Shown piece after piece: positions 1 through 8,484 of a DNA stretch of 31,199 nucleotides (positions are counted from its first letter, which is position 1; every line of letters starts with the position of its first letter). The position numbers were made by a program, and so were the translations under genes. The stretch comes from Promethearchaeota archaeon (GTDB taxonomy: Archaea > Asgardarchaeota > Lokiarchaeia > Sigynarchaeales > SOKP01), in NCBI GenBank assembly GCA_016839655.1, contig JAEOTW010000183.1, positions 1 to 31,199 of the forward strand. The letters run 5' to 3'. The notes beneath the pieces are model-generated. The model was not told the DNA's origin and did not search any database. It worked only from the letters and a program-made list of their open reading frames with translations.

Positions 1-500
1 CCATTTGCTATAGCAATATTAGGTGCTGCTAAGCTAATTCTGTCCATTCCTGTAACTAACTTTTCATCATAAACTTTTTGCGAGATAACATCACTATATA
101 AAGCTTTACCTTTCCAAAAAGGAATTAATTCTAATAATTCGTTAATTTCATTCTCTCCTATAAAAAAAGGCTGTAATTTCCTCTTTTCATATTTTTTAAT
201 ATTCCTACGATTATCCAATGTTCCATCATATGAGTATAGATCAAGATTAATTTTTTCCCCCAAATTTTTACTTGTTTCATTTCCTACTAGTAACTCATCA
301 TCTCTGATGAATATTGTCATATTTTTTAGAACATGAGCCACTGCCTTAGCTCTTTTAATAATTTCTGGATCATTGGGGTATTTTTTATAAATCTCAGTAA
401 AATATCTCATACGTTCAATACATAATTCGTACTTACTTGAAAGTAAATTCTGTTTTAACTTTAGAGTTCTTCTTGACGAGCTATTTGTTATTGAAATCAT
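1..500 (-). CDS. Glycyl radical enzyme (pyruvate formate-lyase family), N-terminal part
   Basis: Partial gene: the N-terminal ~166 codons are present and the rest lies beyond the left edge. I translated the minus strand from an ATG at 498-500; the frame is closed by a TAA about 14 codons upstream, so this is the first ATG. The protein has the features of a PFL-type N-terminus: an ELCIERMRYFTEIYKK helix, then PNDPEIIKRAKAVAHVL, IFIRDDELLVGNETS, and later ELIPFWKGKAL. These family members use a glycyl radical and an active-site Cys, both in the missing C-terminal half, so the substrate (pyruvate, glycerol, choline, a hydrocarbon) cannot be told. It diverges from the crotonase genes. A radical SAM activase of a suitable family is encoded at 6600-7340, not adjacent. 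Family assignment is good; the specific activity is unknown. Confidence 0.8.
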   Translation of the reverse strand, partial: MISITNSSSRRTLKLKQNLLSSKYELCIERMRYFTEIYKKYPNDPEIIKRAKAVAHVLKNMTIFIRDDELLVGNETSKNLGEKINLDLYSYDGTLDNRRNIKKYEKRKLQPFFIGENEINELLELIPFWKGKALYSDVISQKVYDEKLVTGMDRISLAAPNIAIAN

Positions 501-643
501 TAGTGATTCTTGAAATGCATCTAAAAGGTTTAGTATATTTATTTAATCATTAAATATTAAATTACTTTTTATGGATTTTTAAGTTAATTAATCCTATCTA
601 AGATATCTCCATTAAATAATTAATTATATCAAAGGTTTGAAAA

Positions 644-1504
644 TTGAATTTTGAGACAATAGAATTTGAATTGAGAGAAAATGGTATTGGTATTTTAACT
701 CTCAATCGTCCAGATAAATTGAATGCATTGAACTTTCAGATGATTGAAGACTTGCATTCAATTTTAGATGATTTAATGACTAATTTGGATTGTCGTGTAC
801 TTATTCTAAAAGCTGCTGGTAGAGCTTTTTGCGCAGGATTGGATCTAAAAGAATCTACAGTACTTCAATCTAAAAAAAAGCCAGAGGAGCTTAAAGCAAA
901 ATTTTTTTTCATGAGAGCTCCAGACAAAGATTTGATCAAGGCTAAAATATATGCTCAAGCAAGAGCTAGCCAAATAATTGTTAAAATGCGAAAAATTAGT
1001 CAACCAATAATTGCTGTTATACAGGGAGCTGCTACGGGTGCAGGATTTACCTTAGCTTTAGCAACAGATATAAGAATTGCTGGAGAAAATGCAAAATTAG
1101 CAAATTCATTTATTAATATCGGATTTTCAGGTTCTGATTTAGCAAGTAGTTATCATTTACCCCGATTAATTGGCATGTCTCGAGCTGCTGAAATATTATA
1201 TACAGGTCGTTTTATAGATGCTAAAGAAGCTGAGAAGATTGGGCTCATTTTTAAATTGGTACATGGTGATGAGATTAAATTATTTGACTCAGCAATTGAA
1301 ATTGCTGAAAACCTTCTTACTAAAAGTCCACTTGGGCTACGAATGACTAAAGAAGCGATTAATATTTCACTTGATTCACCTAGCTTAGATACGATAATGC
1401 AAATAGAAAATCGCTCACAGATGTTATGTTCGACATCAATAGATCTTTTAGAAGGAATTAATGCATTCTTTGAGAAAAGAAAACCAAAATACCCAAAATC
1501 ATGA
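644..1504 (+). CDS. Crotonase-fold protein (enoyl-CoA hydratase/isomerase family), paralogue A
   Basis: A 286-residue crotonase-fold protein, the usual length. The CoA/oxyanion-hole segments are present: FCAGLDL at 62-68 and GAATGAG at 128-134. The two glutamates that activate water in rat mitochondrial hydratase align by eye with Thr136 and Phe156, so simple hydration is doubtful. Asp165 (GSDLASSY) sits where dienoyl-CoA isomerases keep an Asp. The enzyme may therefore be an isomerase, a thioester hydrolase or another crotonase activity. The TTG start at 644 is chosen because a stop lies two codons upstream and because the N-terminus then matches its paralogue (M-x2-x-T-I-x-x-E-L-R-E-N-G-I-G). 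An AAAGG stretch lies at 631-635. Paralogue B follows after 13 bases, so the two are probably cotranscribed. Confidence 0.85.
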   Translation: MNFETIEFELRENGIGILTLNRPDKLNALNFQMIEDLHSILDDLMTNLDCRVLILKAAGRAFCAGLDLKESTVLQSKKKPEELKAKFFFMRAPDKDLIKAKIYAQARASQIIVKMRKISQPIIAVIQGAATGAGFTLALATDIRIAGENAKLANSFINIGFSGSDLASSYHLPRLIGMSRAAEILYTGRFIDAKEAEKIGLIFKLVHGDEIKLFDSAIEIAENLLTKSPLGLRMTKEAINISLDSPSLDTIMQIENRSQMLCSTSIDLLEGINAFFEKRKPKYPKS

Positions 1505-1517
1505 ATAATTAAAGAAA

Positions 1518-2375
1518 ATGTGCGAATATATGGAATATAAAACCATTAAATATGAATTACGAGAGAATGGAATAGGGATTCTTACCCTAAACCGACCTGA
1601 AAAATTAAATGCAATCTCATTTCAAATGGAAGAAGAACTTCATAGAGTATTGGATGATCTGATGGTAAACTTGGAATGCCGAATACTAATACTTCAAGGA
1701 GAAGGAAGAGCTTTTTCAGCAGGAACAGATTTACAAGAAGGTTTAATCTTAAATTCAAAGAAAAATCCTGAAGGATATGAAAAATTTTATTTCTTGAATA
1801 CATCAGAACCAATAAAAAGAAAAAGGTATCATCAATGGCGTATAACTCAAATTATTATGAAAATGAGGAAAATTCCACAACCTATTATAGCAGCTGTCCA
1901 TGGAGCGGTGGCGGGAGGAGGATTTGGATTTGCTATGGCTTCTGACATTAGAATTGCAAGTAATGATGTAAAGTTTATAAATGCTTCTATTAATATTGGT
2001 TTAACTGGTGCAGACATGGGAAGTAGTTACTTTCTTCCTCGTCTTATTAGTCTTTCAAGAGCGGCAGAAATAATTTATAGTGGCAGGGGTGTTAATGGAA
2101 GAGAAGCTGAAAAGATAGGATTTATCTTGAAAGTTGTGGGAGAAAAAGAATTATTAAATGAAGCGTTAAAATTAGCTGAAGAATTATTAACAAAAAGTCC
2201 ATTAGGTTTACGTATGACTAAAGAAGCCCTAAATTTATCACTTGATTCTCCAAGTTTAAACAATATGCTTCAATTTGAAAATAGCTCTATAGTCTTAACC
2301 TTCTCCTCTAATGATGTCAATGAAGCTGCAAGTGCTTTTTTTGGAAAAAGAAGGCCAACCTATCCTCTAAAATAA
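1518..2375 (+). CDS. Crotonase-fold protein (enoyl-CoA hydratase/isomerase family), paralogue B
   Basis: A tandem paralogue of the preceding gene, similar along its whole length (ELRENGIGILTLNRP is identical in both). Oxyanion-hole segments are FSAGTDL (66-72) and GAVAGGG (129-135). The positions of the two hydratase glutamates hold Gly137 and Ser157, and Asp166 (GADMGSSY) is kept. The second Met, at 1530, aligns with the start of paralogue A, so the true start may be there rather than at 1518; no clear ribosome-binding site separates the two. The gene ends about 80 bases before the convergent hydrolase gene. The shared loss of both glutamates suggests one altered chemistry inherited before duplication, but the substrate cannot be read from the sequence. 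Confidence 0.85.
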   Translation: MCEYMEYKTIKYELRENGIGILTLNRPEKLNAISFQMEEELHRVLDDLMVNLECRILILQGEGRAFSAGTDLQEGLILNSKKNPEGYEKFYFLNTSEPIKRKRYHQWRITQIIMKMRKIPQPIIAAVHGAVAGGGFGFAMASDIRIASNDVKFINASINIGLTGADMGSSYFLPRLISLSRAAEIIYSGRGVNGREAEKIGFILKVVGEKELLNEALKLAEELLTKSPLGLRMTKEALNLSLDSPSLNNMLQFENSSIVLTFSSNDVNEAASAFFGKRRPTYPLK

Positions 2376-2457
2376 AAATATATGGATTTAAAAGATTAAT
2401 TATCTAGTATGAGTTTGTATAAGGATTATTTTTACAATAATTATGAATTTCAATTGA

Positions 2458-4224
2458 CTAAAGAATTCTAAAAAATACTTTCATATAGAAAATGACAAAG
2501 GGTAACATTATTAGCAAAAACATGGAGAAACTGTTTTTGTAGAATTTTGATAAAAGTATAACCAGCTTCCAAATATAAAATATTATTACTCCAGTTAAGA
2601 GAATGAATAAGATATGGGAAAATAATCCGCCCAATATGGGAAAGGGAGACACTGGAACAAAAGCTAAAAAAATTAAAAGAGATATTGGTCTGATAACCAA
2701 TAGAATTAATGGATGCTTTCCTTTCATTTCTCTTAAATACATATAATCCATAATTCCAGAACCTAAACCTATAGCAACATATGGTATCGAATCGATTCTG
2801 AACAGTGGAATAGTAAAATCTAAAGTTAATGAGGTTACTAAATTGTAGAATAGAATAAAATAAACTGTAGGGATTATAATTATGGAGAGTGAATATATTG
2901 AGCTAAATAGGTTAACTTTAACCCAGCCCTTCCATTCTGATATCCAACTTGAATGTAATTCACTTGGGAAGAATAACATTATTATAATTGTCAATATTGG
3001 ATAAAAAATAAAATAGCCATAAAGCAAAGACCTATTAAAAATTGAAAAAATTAATCCTGAGACTAACGCTGCACCTAAATAACCACTAGTGCGATAAATC
3101 ATCATCTTTTTGTATCTTTCTTTCCCTTCTCGAGATTCATCAATATCTTTCTTAATAGGAAGACTACTCCAATATGGAAGAATTTTAGATTTTACAACTA
3201 TTGAACTCAAACCTATAAATAATAGAATAGAGGATGTTATAATCAAACTCTCGGCAATATTATTTTCAGGATAATCAAAATCAAACAAATTAAACTTATT
3301 TATTTCAGTATCCAAATCAGTTAAATCAACTGAAGAATTAATATAAAAATGTTTAAACCAAGCTATTCCATATTTCAATGAAATTAAATCCTCTTCATTC
3401 CCGGAATGAGTTAATCCAGTTCTATTAATTAAAAAAACATCATCCCTATTAGTCCCATTCAAATGATTATAGAAATCATGAGTAACTTCAGGATTGATAA
3501 TGATGTCTGATAGCCCTTGTATTAACAAAAGATTTTTCGAATTAGTTATATTTGCAATATCAAAAGCATCTTGGATATCTTCAATATTAATTACTTGCGT
3601 TGTTGTTCCTATTAAATCTTGAAAGGGAACCTTCTGAGTTAAGCTTTCCAGTGAAGAGAGGGGATGATAAAGTACAACAGTATTAACTCTATCTTCAATT
3701 GCTTGTAAAATTGCTCCAATCCCACCTCCATAAGAGTAACCTAATATTCCTATATGAGTAGTATTAGCAAAATCATAATTATTCTCCACAAAATCAATAA
3801 TTTGAATCATGTCATATGGTTCCTTACTTAAAAAGCTACTCGGGCTTCCTGATTCACCATGACCACGTTGTTCTACAGAGATTACTGCAAACCCCAATTT
3901 GACATATTGATATGCTATACTCATTTTATGTTCCTTTCTTCCATTAATTCCATGAAGTAATAATATAGTTGGAATTGAATTTGTGGTATTCTCTTTAAGG
4001 TCTTTATCAACATAAATCAACCCTTTTATTGTAATCCCATCTCTCATATTGACTGAAATTGACTCGACATCAATATTTTCATTATCAAAAAAAGAAGTTT
4101 GCTGTGAACTCAAAACAAAAGCAGACGAGAAAGAAATTATTGTAAGAACAATACTAGTACATAAAAATACAGTTCCTATATACTTATAGAGTAAATCTTT
4201 CTCTAATCTGTTTAGTAACTTCAT
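2458..4224 (-). CDS. Membrane alpha/beta hydrolase with N-terminal anchor and C-terminal multi-span domain
   Basis: A 588-residue protein in three parts. A hydrophobic span at about 15-40 anchors an alpha/beta-hydrolase domain (about 55-300). The domain shows the HG oxyanion motif at 91-92, a nucleophile elbow GYSYGG (162-167, Ser164), a likely acid Asp240 in GLSD and a likely base His273 in THSG, so the serine-hydrolase triad looks complete. From about 320 to the C-terminus there are around eight hydrophobic segments. With one N-terminal span the hydrolase domain probably faces outside, consistent with several N-x-S/T sites in it, but topology is inferred. Possible roles are a lipid esterase or peptidase at the membrane; the substrate is unknown. 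It diverges from the small zinc-finger gene across a shared 124-base promoter region. Confidence 0.8.
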   Translation of the reverse strand: MKLLNRLEKDLLYKYIGTVFLCTSIVLTIISFSSAFVLSSQQTSFFDNENIDVESISVNMRDGITIKGLIYVDKDLKENTTNSIPTILLLHGINGRKEHKMSIAYQYVKLGFAVISVEQRGHGESGSPSSFLSKEPYDMIQIIDFVENNYDFANTTHIGILGYSYGGGIGAILQAIEDRVNTVVLYHPLSSLESLTQKVPFQDLIGTTTQVINIEDIQDAFDIANITNSKNLLLIQGLSDIIINPEVTHDFYNHLNGTNRDDVFLINRTGLTHSGNEEDLISLKYGIAWFKHFYINSSVDLTDLDTEINKFNLFDFDYPENNIAESLIITSSILLFIGLSSIVVKSKILPYWSSLPIKKDIDESREGKERYKKMMIYRTSGYLGAALVSGLIFSIFNRSLLYGYFIFYPILTIIIMLFFPSELHSSWISEWKGWVKVNLFSSIYSLSIIIIPTVYFILFYNLVTSLTLDFTIPLFRIDSIPYVAIGLGSGIMDYMYLREMKGKHPLILLVIRPISLLIFLAFVPVSPFPILGGLFSHILFILLTGVIIFYIWKLVILLSKFYKNSFSMFLLIMLPFVIFYMKVFFRIL

Positions 4225-4248
4225 TTATAATATAAACAAAGTTGGAGT

Positions 4249-4295
4249 ATTATAAAAACCAATTCCTTATCGGTTATTAACCAAGTTTTTATAAT
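4249..4295. promoter_or_regulatory. Symmetric divergent promoter region with inverted repeats
   Basis: Between the divergent starts at 4224 and 4349, ATTATAAAAA (4249-4258) and TTTTTATAAT (4286-4295) form an inverted pair, each resembling an archaeal TATA box for one of the two genes. Between them lies GGTTATTAACC (4272-4282), a perfect 5-base inverted repeat around one base, a plausible operator. The left element is about 25 bases from the minus-strand ATG, which would give a leaderless or nearly leaderless mRNA. Function is inferred from position and symmetry only. Confidence 0.4.
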
Positions 4296-4348
4296 CATAA
4301 ATGAATAATTAAAACATATATTAAATCTAATACAAAAAGAAGTGTTAT

Positions 4349-4600
4349 ATGGAAACTTGTGCAGAATGTGAACAGAATGCGGTTTCCAACTGTGCTATAT
4401 GTGGAAAGCCACTATGCCAAGATCATATAACTCATGGCTATTCTAAGAGAACTAATGCTCCTGCTGCAAATTGTGCGAATTGTCAGCAGAAATTTCCAAG
4501 AAAAGTGCGAAAATATAGCCTAATAATGATACCAATACTAATAGTAGCATCTATCCTTTTAATAATCTATTTAAGCATGATTATACCTTTTGGTTTATAA
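4349..4600 (+). CDS. Small zinc-finger membrane protein
   Basis: An 83-residue protein with a cysteine/histidine-rich N-terminal half and one C-terminal membrane span. Candidate zinc ligands are Cys4, Cys7, Cys15, Cys18, Cys23, His26, His29, Cys42 and Cys45, arranged like a B-box or similar small treble-clef finger (CAICGKPLC then DH). A basic KFPRKVRK stretch precedes the hydrophobic segment at about 57-82, so the finger is probably cytoplasmic and tethered to the membrane. The architecture suggests an adaptor rather than an enzyme. I do not recognise a characterised family. It starts at an ATG downstream of the symmetric promoter and is followed 44 bases later by the thioesterase gene. Confidence 0.7.
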   Translation: METCAECEQNAVSNCAICGKPLCQDHITHGYSKRTNAPAANCANCQQKFPRKVRKYSLIMIPILIVASILLIIYLSMIIPFGL

Positions 4601-4644
4601 AGTATGTTTTAATTTAGTTTTATTTTAAATAAAGTGAAGATATT

Positions 4645-5154
4645 ATGGAAACTAAAAAAATTAGAGAATCACAAACTGAAATTGCTCAGATTATGTACCC
4701 AGAACATGCAAATCCAGCAGGTAATGTTCACGGAGGTCATATTCTTAAACTCGTAGATCAAGCTGCTGCCATAGCTGGTGCTAGACATACTCATTCTAAT
4801 GTAGTGACTGCTTCTGTTGACAGAATGGATTTTATATCTCCTGTATTTGTTGGAAATGTAGTCTTTGCAAAAGCATCAATTAACTATACTGGAAGAACAT
4901 CTATGGAAATTGGTGTAAGAATAGAAGCTGAATGCTTAAGAACAGGAACTCATACACATGTAGGATCTGCGTATCTTACTTTTGTAGCTCTTGACGATAA
5001 TGATAAGCCAACTGAAATTCCTCAAATACTTCCGGAAACTGAAGAAGAAAAGCGACGTTATAATGGAGCTAAAAATAGAAGAGAATTAAGATTGAAACAA
5101 GCTAAAAAACATAGAGAAATTCAGCAACCTTGTATTGGTAGAATAGAAAAATAA
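4645..5154 (+). CDS. Acyl-CoA thioesterase, hotdog fold (YciA/ACOT type)
   Basis: A 169-residue single-hotdog protein. The signature is PEHANPAGNVHGG at 19-31 followed by LKLVDQAAAIAGARH, with Asn23 and Asp38 in the positions used for catalysis in YciA/cytosolic acyl-CoA thioesterases, and later VVTASVDRMDFISPV, the typical substrate-pocket strand. It should hydrolyse acyl-CoA to free acid and CoA in the cytoplasm, probably as a hexamer or a dimer of dimers as in relatives; chain-length preference is unknown. The C-terminal ~35 residues are highly charged (EEEKRRYNG and following), as is common in this family. An AGTGA motif lies shortly before the ATG. Together with the crotonases it points to acyl-CoA metabolism in this region. 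Confidence 0.9.
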   Translation: METKKIRESQTEIAQIMYPEHANPAGNVHGGHILKLVDQAAAIAGARHTHSNVVTASVDRMDFISPVFVGNVVFAKASINYTGRTSMEIGVRIEAECLRTGTHTHVGSAYLTFVALDDNDKPTEIPQILPETEEEKRRYNGAKNRRELRLKQAKKHREIQQPCIGRIEK

Positions 5155-5260
5155 AGTGAATTTACTTATTGATTAAGGAGTACTCAGAATCTCTATATAA
5201 AAAAATATATTTTTTATAGAATTGAAATAATAATTATTTATATATTAAAGGGGAGTAATC

Positions 5261-6592
5261 ATGGATGAAGTTAAAAAAAAACCGAGATTAAAACGTAAAG
5301 TGTCTTTATTCGCACTTACTGTGTATGGTGTTGGAAATATTTTAGGTGCTGGTATCTATGGCCTAATAGGATCGGTTGTAGGGTTAACGGGAAATCTTTC
5401 CTGGCTTTCTTTTATATTAGCTGCCATAACTGGGGCGTTTACAGGATTATCATATGCAGAACTCTCAGCAATGTATCCTAAAAGTGCTGCTGAGTTTGTA
5501 TATACAGAAGAAGCATTTAAGAAACGTATATTGTCATTTAGCTTAGGTTGGATTATTATTTTTTCAGGTATTTTATCTGCCTCTACTGTTTCATTAGTCT
5601 TTGGAAGTTATCTCTCTAATTTGTTTGGAGTGAATTCAATAGTTCTAAATATTATCTTTGCTATTATTCTTGTAGTAATTCTTAGTCTAATTAATTTAAT
5701 TGGAATTAAAACATCAACCCGTACCAATATAATATTTACTTTTATCGAAGCTTCTGGATTGATCATAATTATAATTTTAGGATTTTTCGGAAGTGAGACC
5801 CCTAATTATTTTCTTCTTCCTACAGGATCTTCATTCCTAGTAGTTTTTTCTGCTGTTGCCTTAATATTTTTTGCTTATATAGGATTTGAAGATATTGCAA
5901 ATATTGCTGAAGAGGTAAAAGAGCCTCATAAAAATCTCCCTAAAGCGATAATATACTCAATTATAATTACTACAATACTATATTGTTTTGTAGCAATCTC
6001 AATAGTCAGTATATTAGATGCTTCTACAATCGCTGCTTCGGATGCACCTTTACGAGATGTTGCTGAGGCAATTCTCGGACCATTTGGAGGCATACTTTTA
6101 TCTCTAATAGCTCTTTTTGCTACAGCTAATACAGTTCTCATCATGTTAATCGTTACTTCTCGTATGATGTATGGGATGGCAAGAGATAAAGCTCTTCCAA
6201 GAGGCTTGAAAAAGATATCACCGAAGTATAGAACACCTATAATTTCTGTTTTCTTAACAATGGGTTTTACATTTGTACCAATTTTCTTCGGTGACATTTC
6301 AATAGTTGCGCATGCTACAGTTTTTGGCGTACTAATAAACTTCTTCTTAGTTAATATAAGCTTACTTGCTTTACGTAAAAGCAAACCTGATCAGGAAAGA
6401 CCTTTTGAATTGAAACCAACTATCAAAGGATATCCAATAATAGCAATATTAGGATCAATTATTTGCATTGCTCTATTGTTTACATTTAATTGGCTAACAA
6501 TTCTTATTCAAGTTATAATTATTGTTGTTGGAATAATCATATTTTATGCAATGAAATCAAAAATAGAAACTAAAACCATAATAAAGTATTAG
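5261..6592 (+). CDS. APC-family amino acid permease
   Basis: A 443-residue, roughly 12-span membrane transporter of the amino acid-polyamine-organocation superfamily. The first span carries GVGNILGAGIYG (about 24-35), the unwound substrate-binding motif. The sixth-span region has FFAYIGFEDIANIAEEVKEP, the family consensus of a helix followed by an E-E-x-K-x-P loop. A strong Shine-Dalgarno (GGGGAG at about 5251-5256) sits before the ATG, and an AT-rich TATA-like tract lies near 5234-5246. It is probably a proton- or sodium-coupled importer of an amino acid or related amine; the substrate cannot be assigned. It is convergent with the radical SAM gene, with only 7 bases between the stop codons. 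Confidence 0.9.
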   Translation: MDEVKKKPRLKRKVSLFALTVYGVGNILGAGIYGLIGSVVGLTGNLSWLSFILAAITGAFTGLSYAELSAMYPKSAAEFVYTEEAFKKRILSFSLGWIIIFSGILSASTVSLVFGSYLSNLFGVNSIVLNIIFAIILVVILSLINLIGIKTSTRTNIIFTFIEASGLIIIIILGFFGSETPNYFLLPTGSSFLVVFSAVALIFFAYIGFEDIANIAEEVKEPHKNLPKAIIYSIIITTILYCFVAISIVSILDASTIAASDAPLRDVAEAILGPFGGILLSLIALFATANTVLIMLIVTSRMMYGMARDKALPRGLKKISPKYRTPIISVFLTMGFTFVPIFFGDISIVAHATVFGVLINFFLVNISLLALRKSKPDQERPFELKPTIKGYPIIAILGSIICIALLFTFNWLTILIQVIIIVVGIIIFYAMKSKIETKTIIKY

Positions 6593-6599
6593 CACATAG

Positions 6600-7340
6600 T
6601 CATACCTCGTCTATACTACAATATCCTACAATATCATCTCGCAAAAATATTTTGAAAAGTAAATCTTCATGTTTATATTTTTCTATCAATTTCACTAAGA
6701 TATCGTGTCCAGGTTTTGCGAAAATCTTCTTATATTCTTCACCCACACCTTCAAAAAATTGATATTGCTGTAGAACAAAATTACCCCTGAATCCAAGTTT
6801 CCTAAGAAGTATAACTATCTCATCAATATCATCTGCATTTAATAACTTTCCTACAAAAGTAGTACGGATTTCAAAATCAATTTCTTCTTGGCTATTTACA
6901 AAATTAATTGTCTCTAAAATTTTATCAAAATTTACCTTGACCCCTGTGATTTTTTGGAGTTTTTTCTGTTCTGGAGGCCCCTTTAAATCTAAAGCAACTC
7001 TATTTATGAATGGTTTGATTTTTTTTATTACTTCTGGATTTGATCCATTAGTATCTATGCTTAAATATTTCCCTATTTTCTGAATCTCTTTACTTAACTC
7101 AAATAAATCAGGTTGCAAGGTTGGTTCACCCCCGGTAATGCTAACACCGCTCACTAATAGGTTAGTACTGATTTTATTTTTTAATTCTTCAATTTTATAC
7201 TCTCTTCCAACATTTGGATGTAAAAGATATTTATTATGACAAAATTCACATTTGAAATTACATCCTACAGTAAAAAGAACCATACTGGATCTTTCCGGGA
7301 TATCTTTGGTTGATATGTCAATAATTCCTCCGAGTCTCAT
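6600..7340 (-). CDS. Radical SAM activase, NrdG2/PFL-activase-like
   Basis: A 246-residue radical SAM protein. Cys27-x3-Cys31-x2-Cys34 (CNFKCEFC) binds the 4Fe-4S cluster, GGEP at 70-73 contacts S-adenosylmethionine, and the sequence RLGGIIDISTKDIPER at the N-terminus with DTNGS and ALDLKGP later is typical of anaerobic ribonucleoside-triphosphate reductase activators and related glycyl-radical activases (NrdG2 group). The likely role is to install the glycyl radical in a class III ribonucleotide reductase or another glycyl radical enzyme. A glycyl radical enzyme begins at the left edge of the window, but is not adjacent. The gene is 7 bases downstream of the PfkB kinase on the same strand, so the two form a likely operon. 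Confidence 0.85.
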   Translation of the reverse strand: MRLGGIIDISTKDIPERSSMVLFTVGCNFKCEFCHNKYLLHPNVGREYKIEELKNKISTNLLVSGVSITGGEPTLQPDLFELSKEIQKIGKYLSIDTNGSNPEVIKKIKPFINRVALDLKGPPEQKKLQKITGVKVNFDKILETINFVNSQEEIDFEIRTTFVGKLLNADDIDEIVILLRKLGFRGNFVLQQYQFFEGVGEEYKKIFAKPGHDILVKLIEKYKHEDLLFKIFLRDDIVGYCSIDEV

Positions 7341-7347
7341 AGCTATC

Positions 7348-8241
7348 CTAATATTTTTCTTTAATTAACTTCTCTACTTGATATAATGGTAGATTAAACG
7401 GTCCTGGAGATTCTAATTTAAGAGATGTAAGAGCTGCTGCAAATTTTACAGAATTTCTATGATCAGTATTTAACCTCGATCCTATATAACTTATTAAAGC
7501 AGTATCCCCCCTTCCTGTCCTTCCAATTGAATTATTATTTTTCCAAGGAAAGGAAATAAAAGTATTGGAGGCATACAAAGAAATTCCCTTTTCATGGGTT
7601 ATTAGGATTTCTTTTGGCCCAAATTTCGCTAATTCCTTAGCAGCTTCTAAAATATTCTTCTGTTCCGTTAAAATTTCTGATTCTTTTTGATCTAATTTTA
7701 AGACCAATATGTCTCTTAAGATCCTTCTCTTTTCTTCTGAAGAAAGCGATGAATAAAACACTTTTCCATGATCTCTAAAACGAATAAATCCTTGTATATC
7801 AAGGCATATGTTTTTAAACTTAGTCTTAAGATGATCTAATAATTCTAAGTCAATCTCTCCAGCGATAATATTTCCAAGTACAAAAAACTTTGGAGGGTGA
7901 TCAAAATCTGGAATATCTTCCTTTTTAAATAAACCAGCAAATCCCAAAGGAGTATATTTCCTAAATTCCATATTTTTTGATGAGTATATATTTTTTAGAC
8001 CAGAAGTTTCTTCAGAAGGATAAGCAAAATATAGTACTCCATTTTTTTTAAAAACATCCAGAAAAGGAAAATCCTCCTTTTTCAATCTTGTAATAACAAT
8101 AATTTTTAATCCCATATGTGCCCCAGCTATTCCACCATAATACACAGCACCACCTAAACTTGTATTGGAAATTCCATCTATTTCAATGATATCTTTAGCA
8201 AAATGACCTAAAATTGCGATATCTGCTGGTCTAGTATTCAT
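7348..8241 (-). CDS. PfkB/ribokinase-family kinase
   Basis: A 297-residue kinase of the PfkB family, of usual length. The N-terminus has the DIAILGHFAKDII strand and SLGGAVYYGGIAGAHMG, matching the family's Gly-rich substrate-binding region. The C-terminal signature TGRGDTAL places the catalytic base at Asp246, with the anion hole just before it. The phospho-acceptor (a sugar, inositol or nucleoside) cannot be told. It is followed closely by the radical SAM activase on the same strand. A short candidate gene lies 81 bases upstream on the same strand. The start is an ATG at 8239-8241 with no strong ribosome-binding site, which suggests a leaderless or short-leader message. Confidence 0.85.
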   Translation of the reverse strand: MNTRPADIAILGHFAKDIIEIDGISNTSLGGAVYYGGIAGAHMGLKIIVITRLKKEDFPFLDVFKKNGVLYFAYPSEETSGLKNIYSSKNMEFRKYTPLGFAGLFKKEDIPDFDHPPKFFVLGNIIAGEIDLELLDHLKTKFKNICLDIQGFIRFRDHGKVFYSSLSSEEKRRILRDILVLKLDQKESEILTEQKNILEAAKELAKFGPKEILITHEKGISLYASNTFISFPWKNNNSIGRTGRGDTALISYIGSRLNTDHRNSVKFAAALTSLKLESPGPFNLPLYQVEKLIKEKY

Positions 8242-8322
8242 GAATATAATAAAAAATAAATAAAGAATTAAGAAATTAATGGTTAAAAATATAAAGAATT
8301 TAAGTTGGAAAAGAAGTTGAGG

Positions 8323-8484
8323 CTAAGAGGGGGAATTAATTTTCTTATTTCTATTTATCCCTTCAATAAAGCTTTCTAAAATTCTCTCCTTTATCTTTAA
8401 ATGATCTAGGGAAGGAATTCTATTCACTTGCTTAGAACTTCTTTCTATACTTTTAATGATATCTGAACTTACTTTTTTTAACAT
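8323..8484 (-). CDS. Candidate small protein, 53 residues
   Basis: A short minus-strand reading frame starting at an ATG (8482-8484) and ending in TAG. The product is charged and helical in character (begins MLKKVSSDIIKSIERSSKQ, ends NKKINSPS), without cysteines or membrane spans. A GAGG lies about 20 bases upstream. It is collinear with the PfkB and radical SAM genes. There is no family recognition, so it may be a real small gene or a chance frame in a gap of about 560 bases between larger genes. Confidence 0.3.
   Translation of the reverse strand: MLKKVSSDIIKSIERSSKQVNRIPSLDHLKIKERILESFIEGINRNKKINSPS

Noticed and set aside
5926..6384. Long open frame antisense to the permease
   Set aside because: It lies wholly inside a well-supported permease gene and has no recognisable domain or ribosome-binding site.
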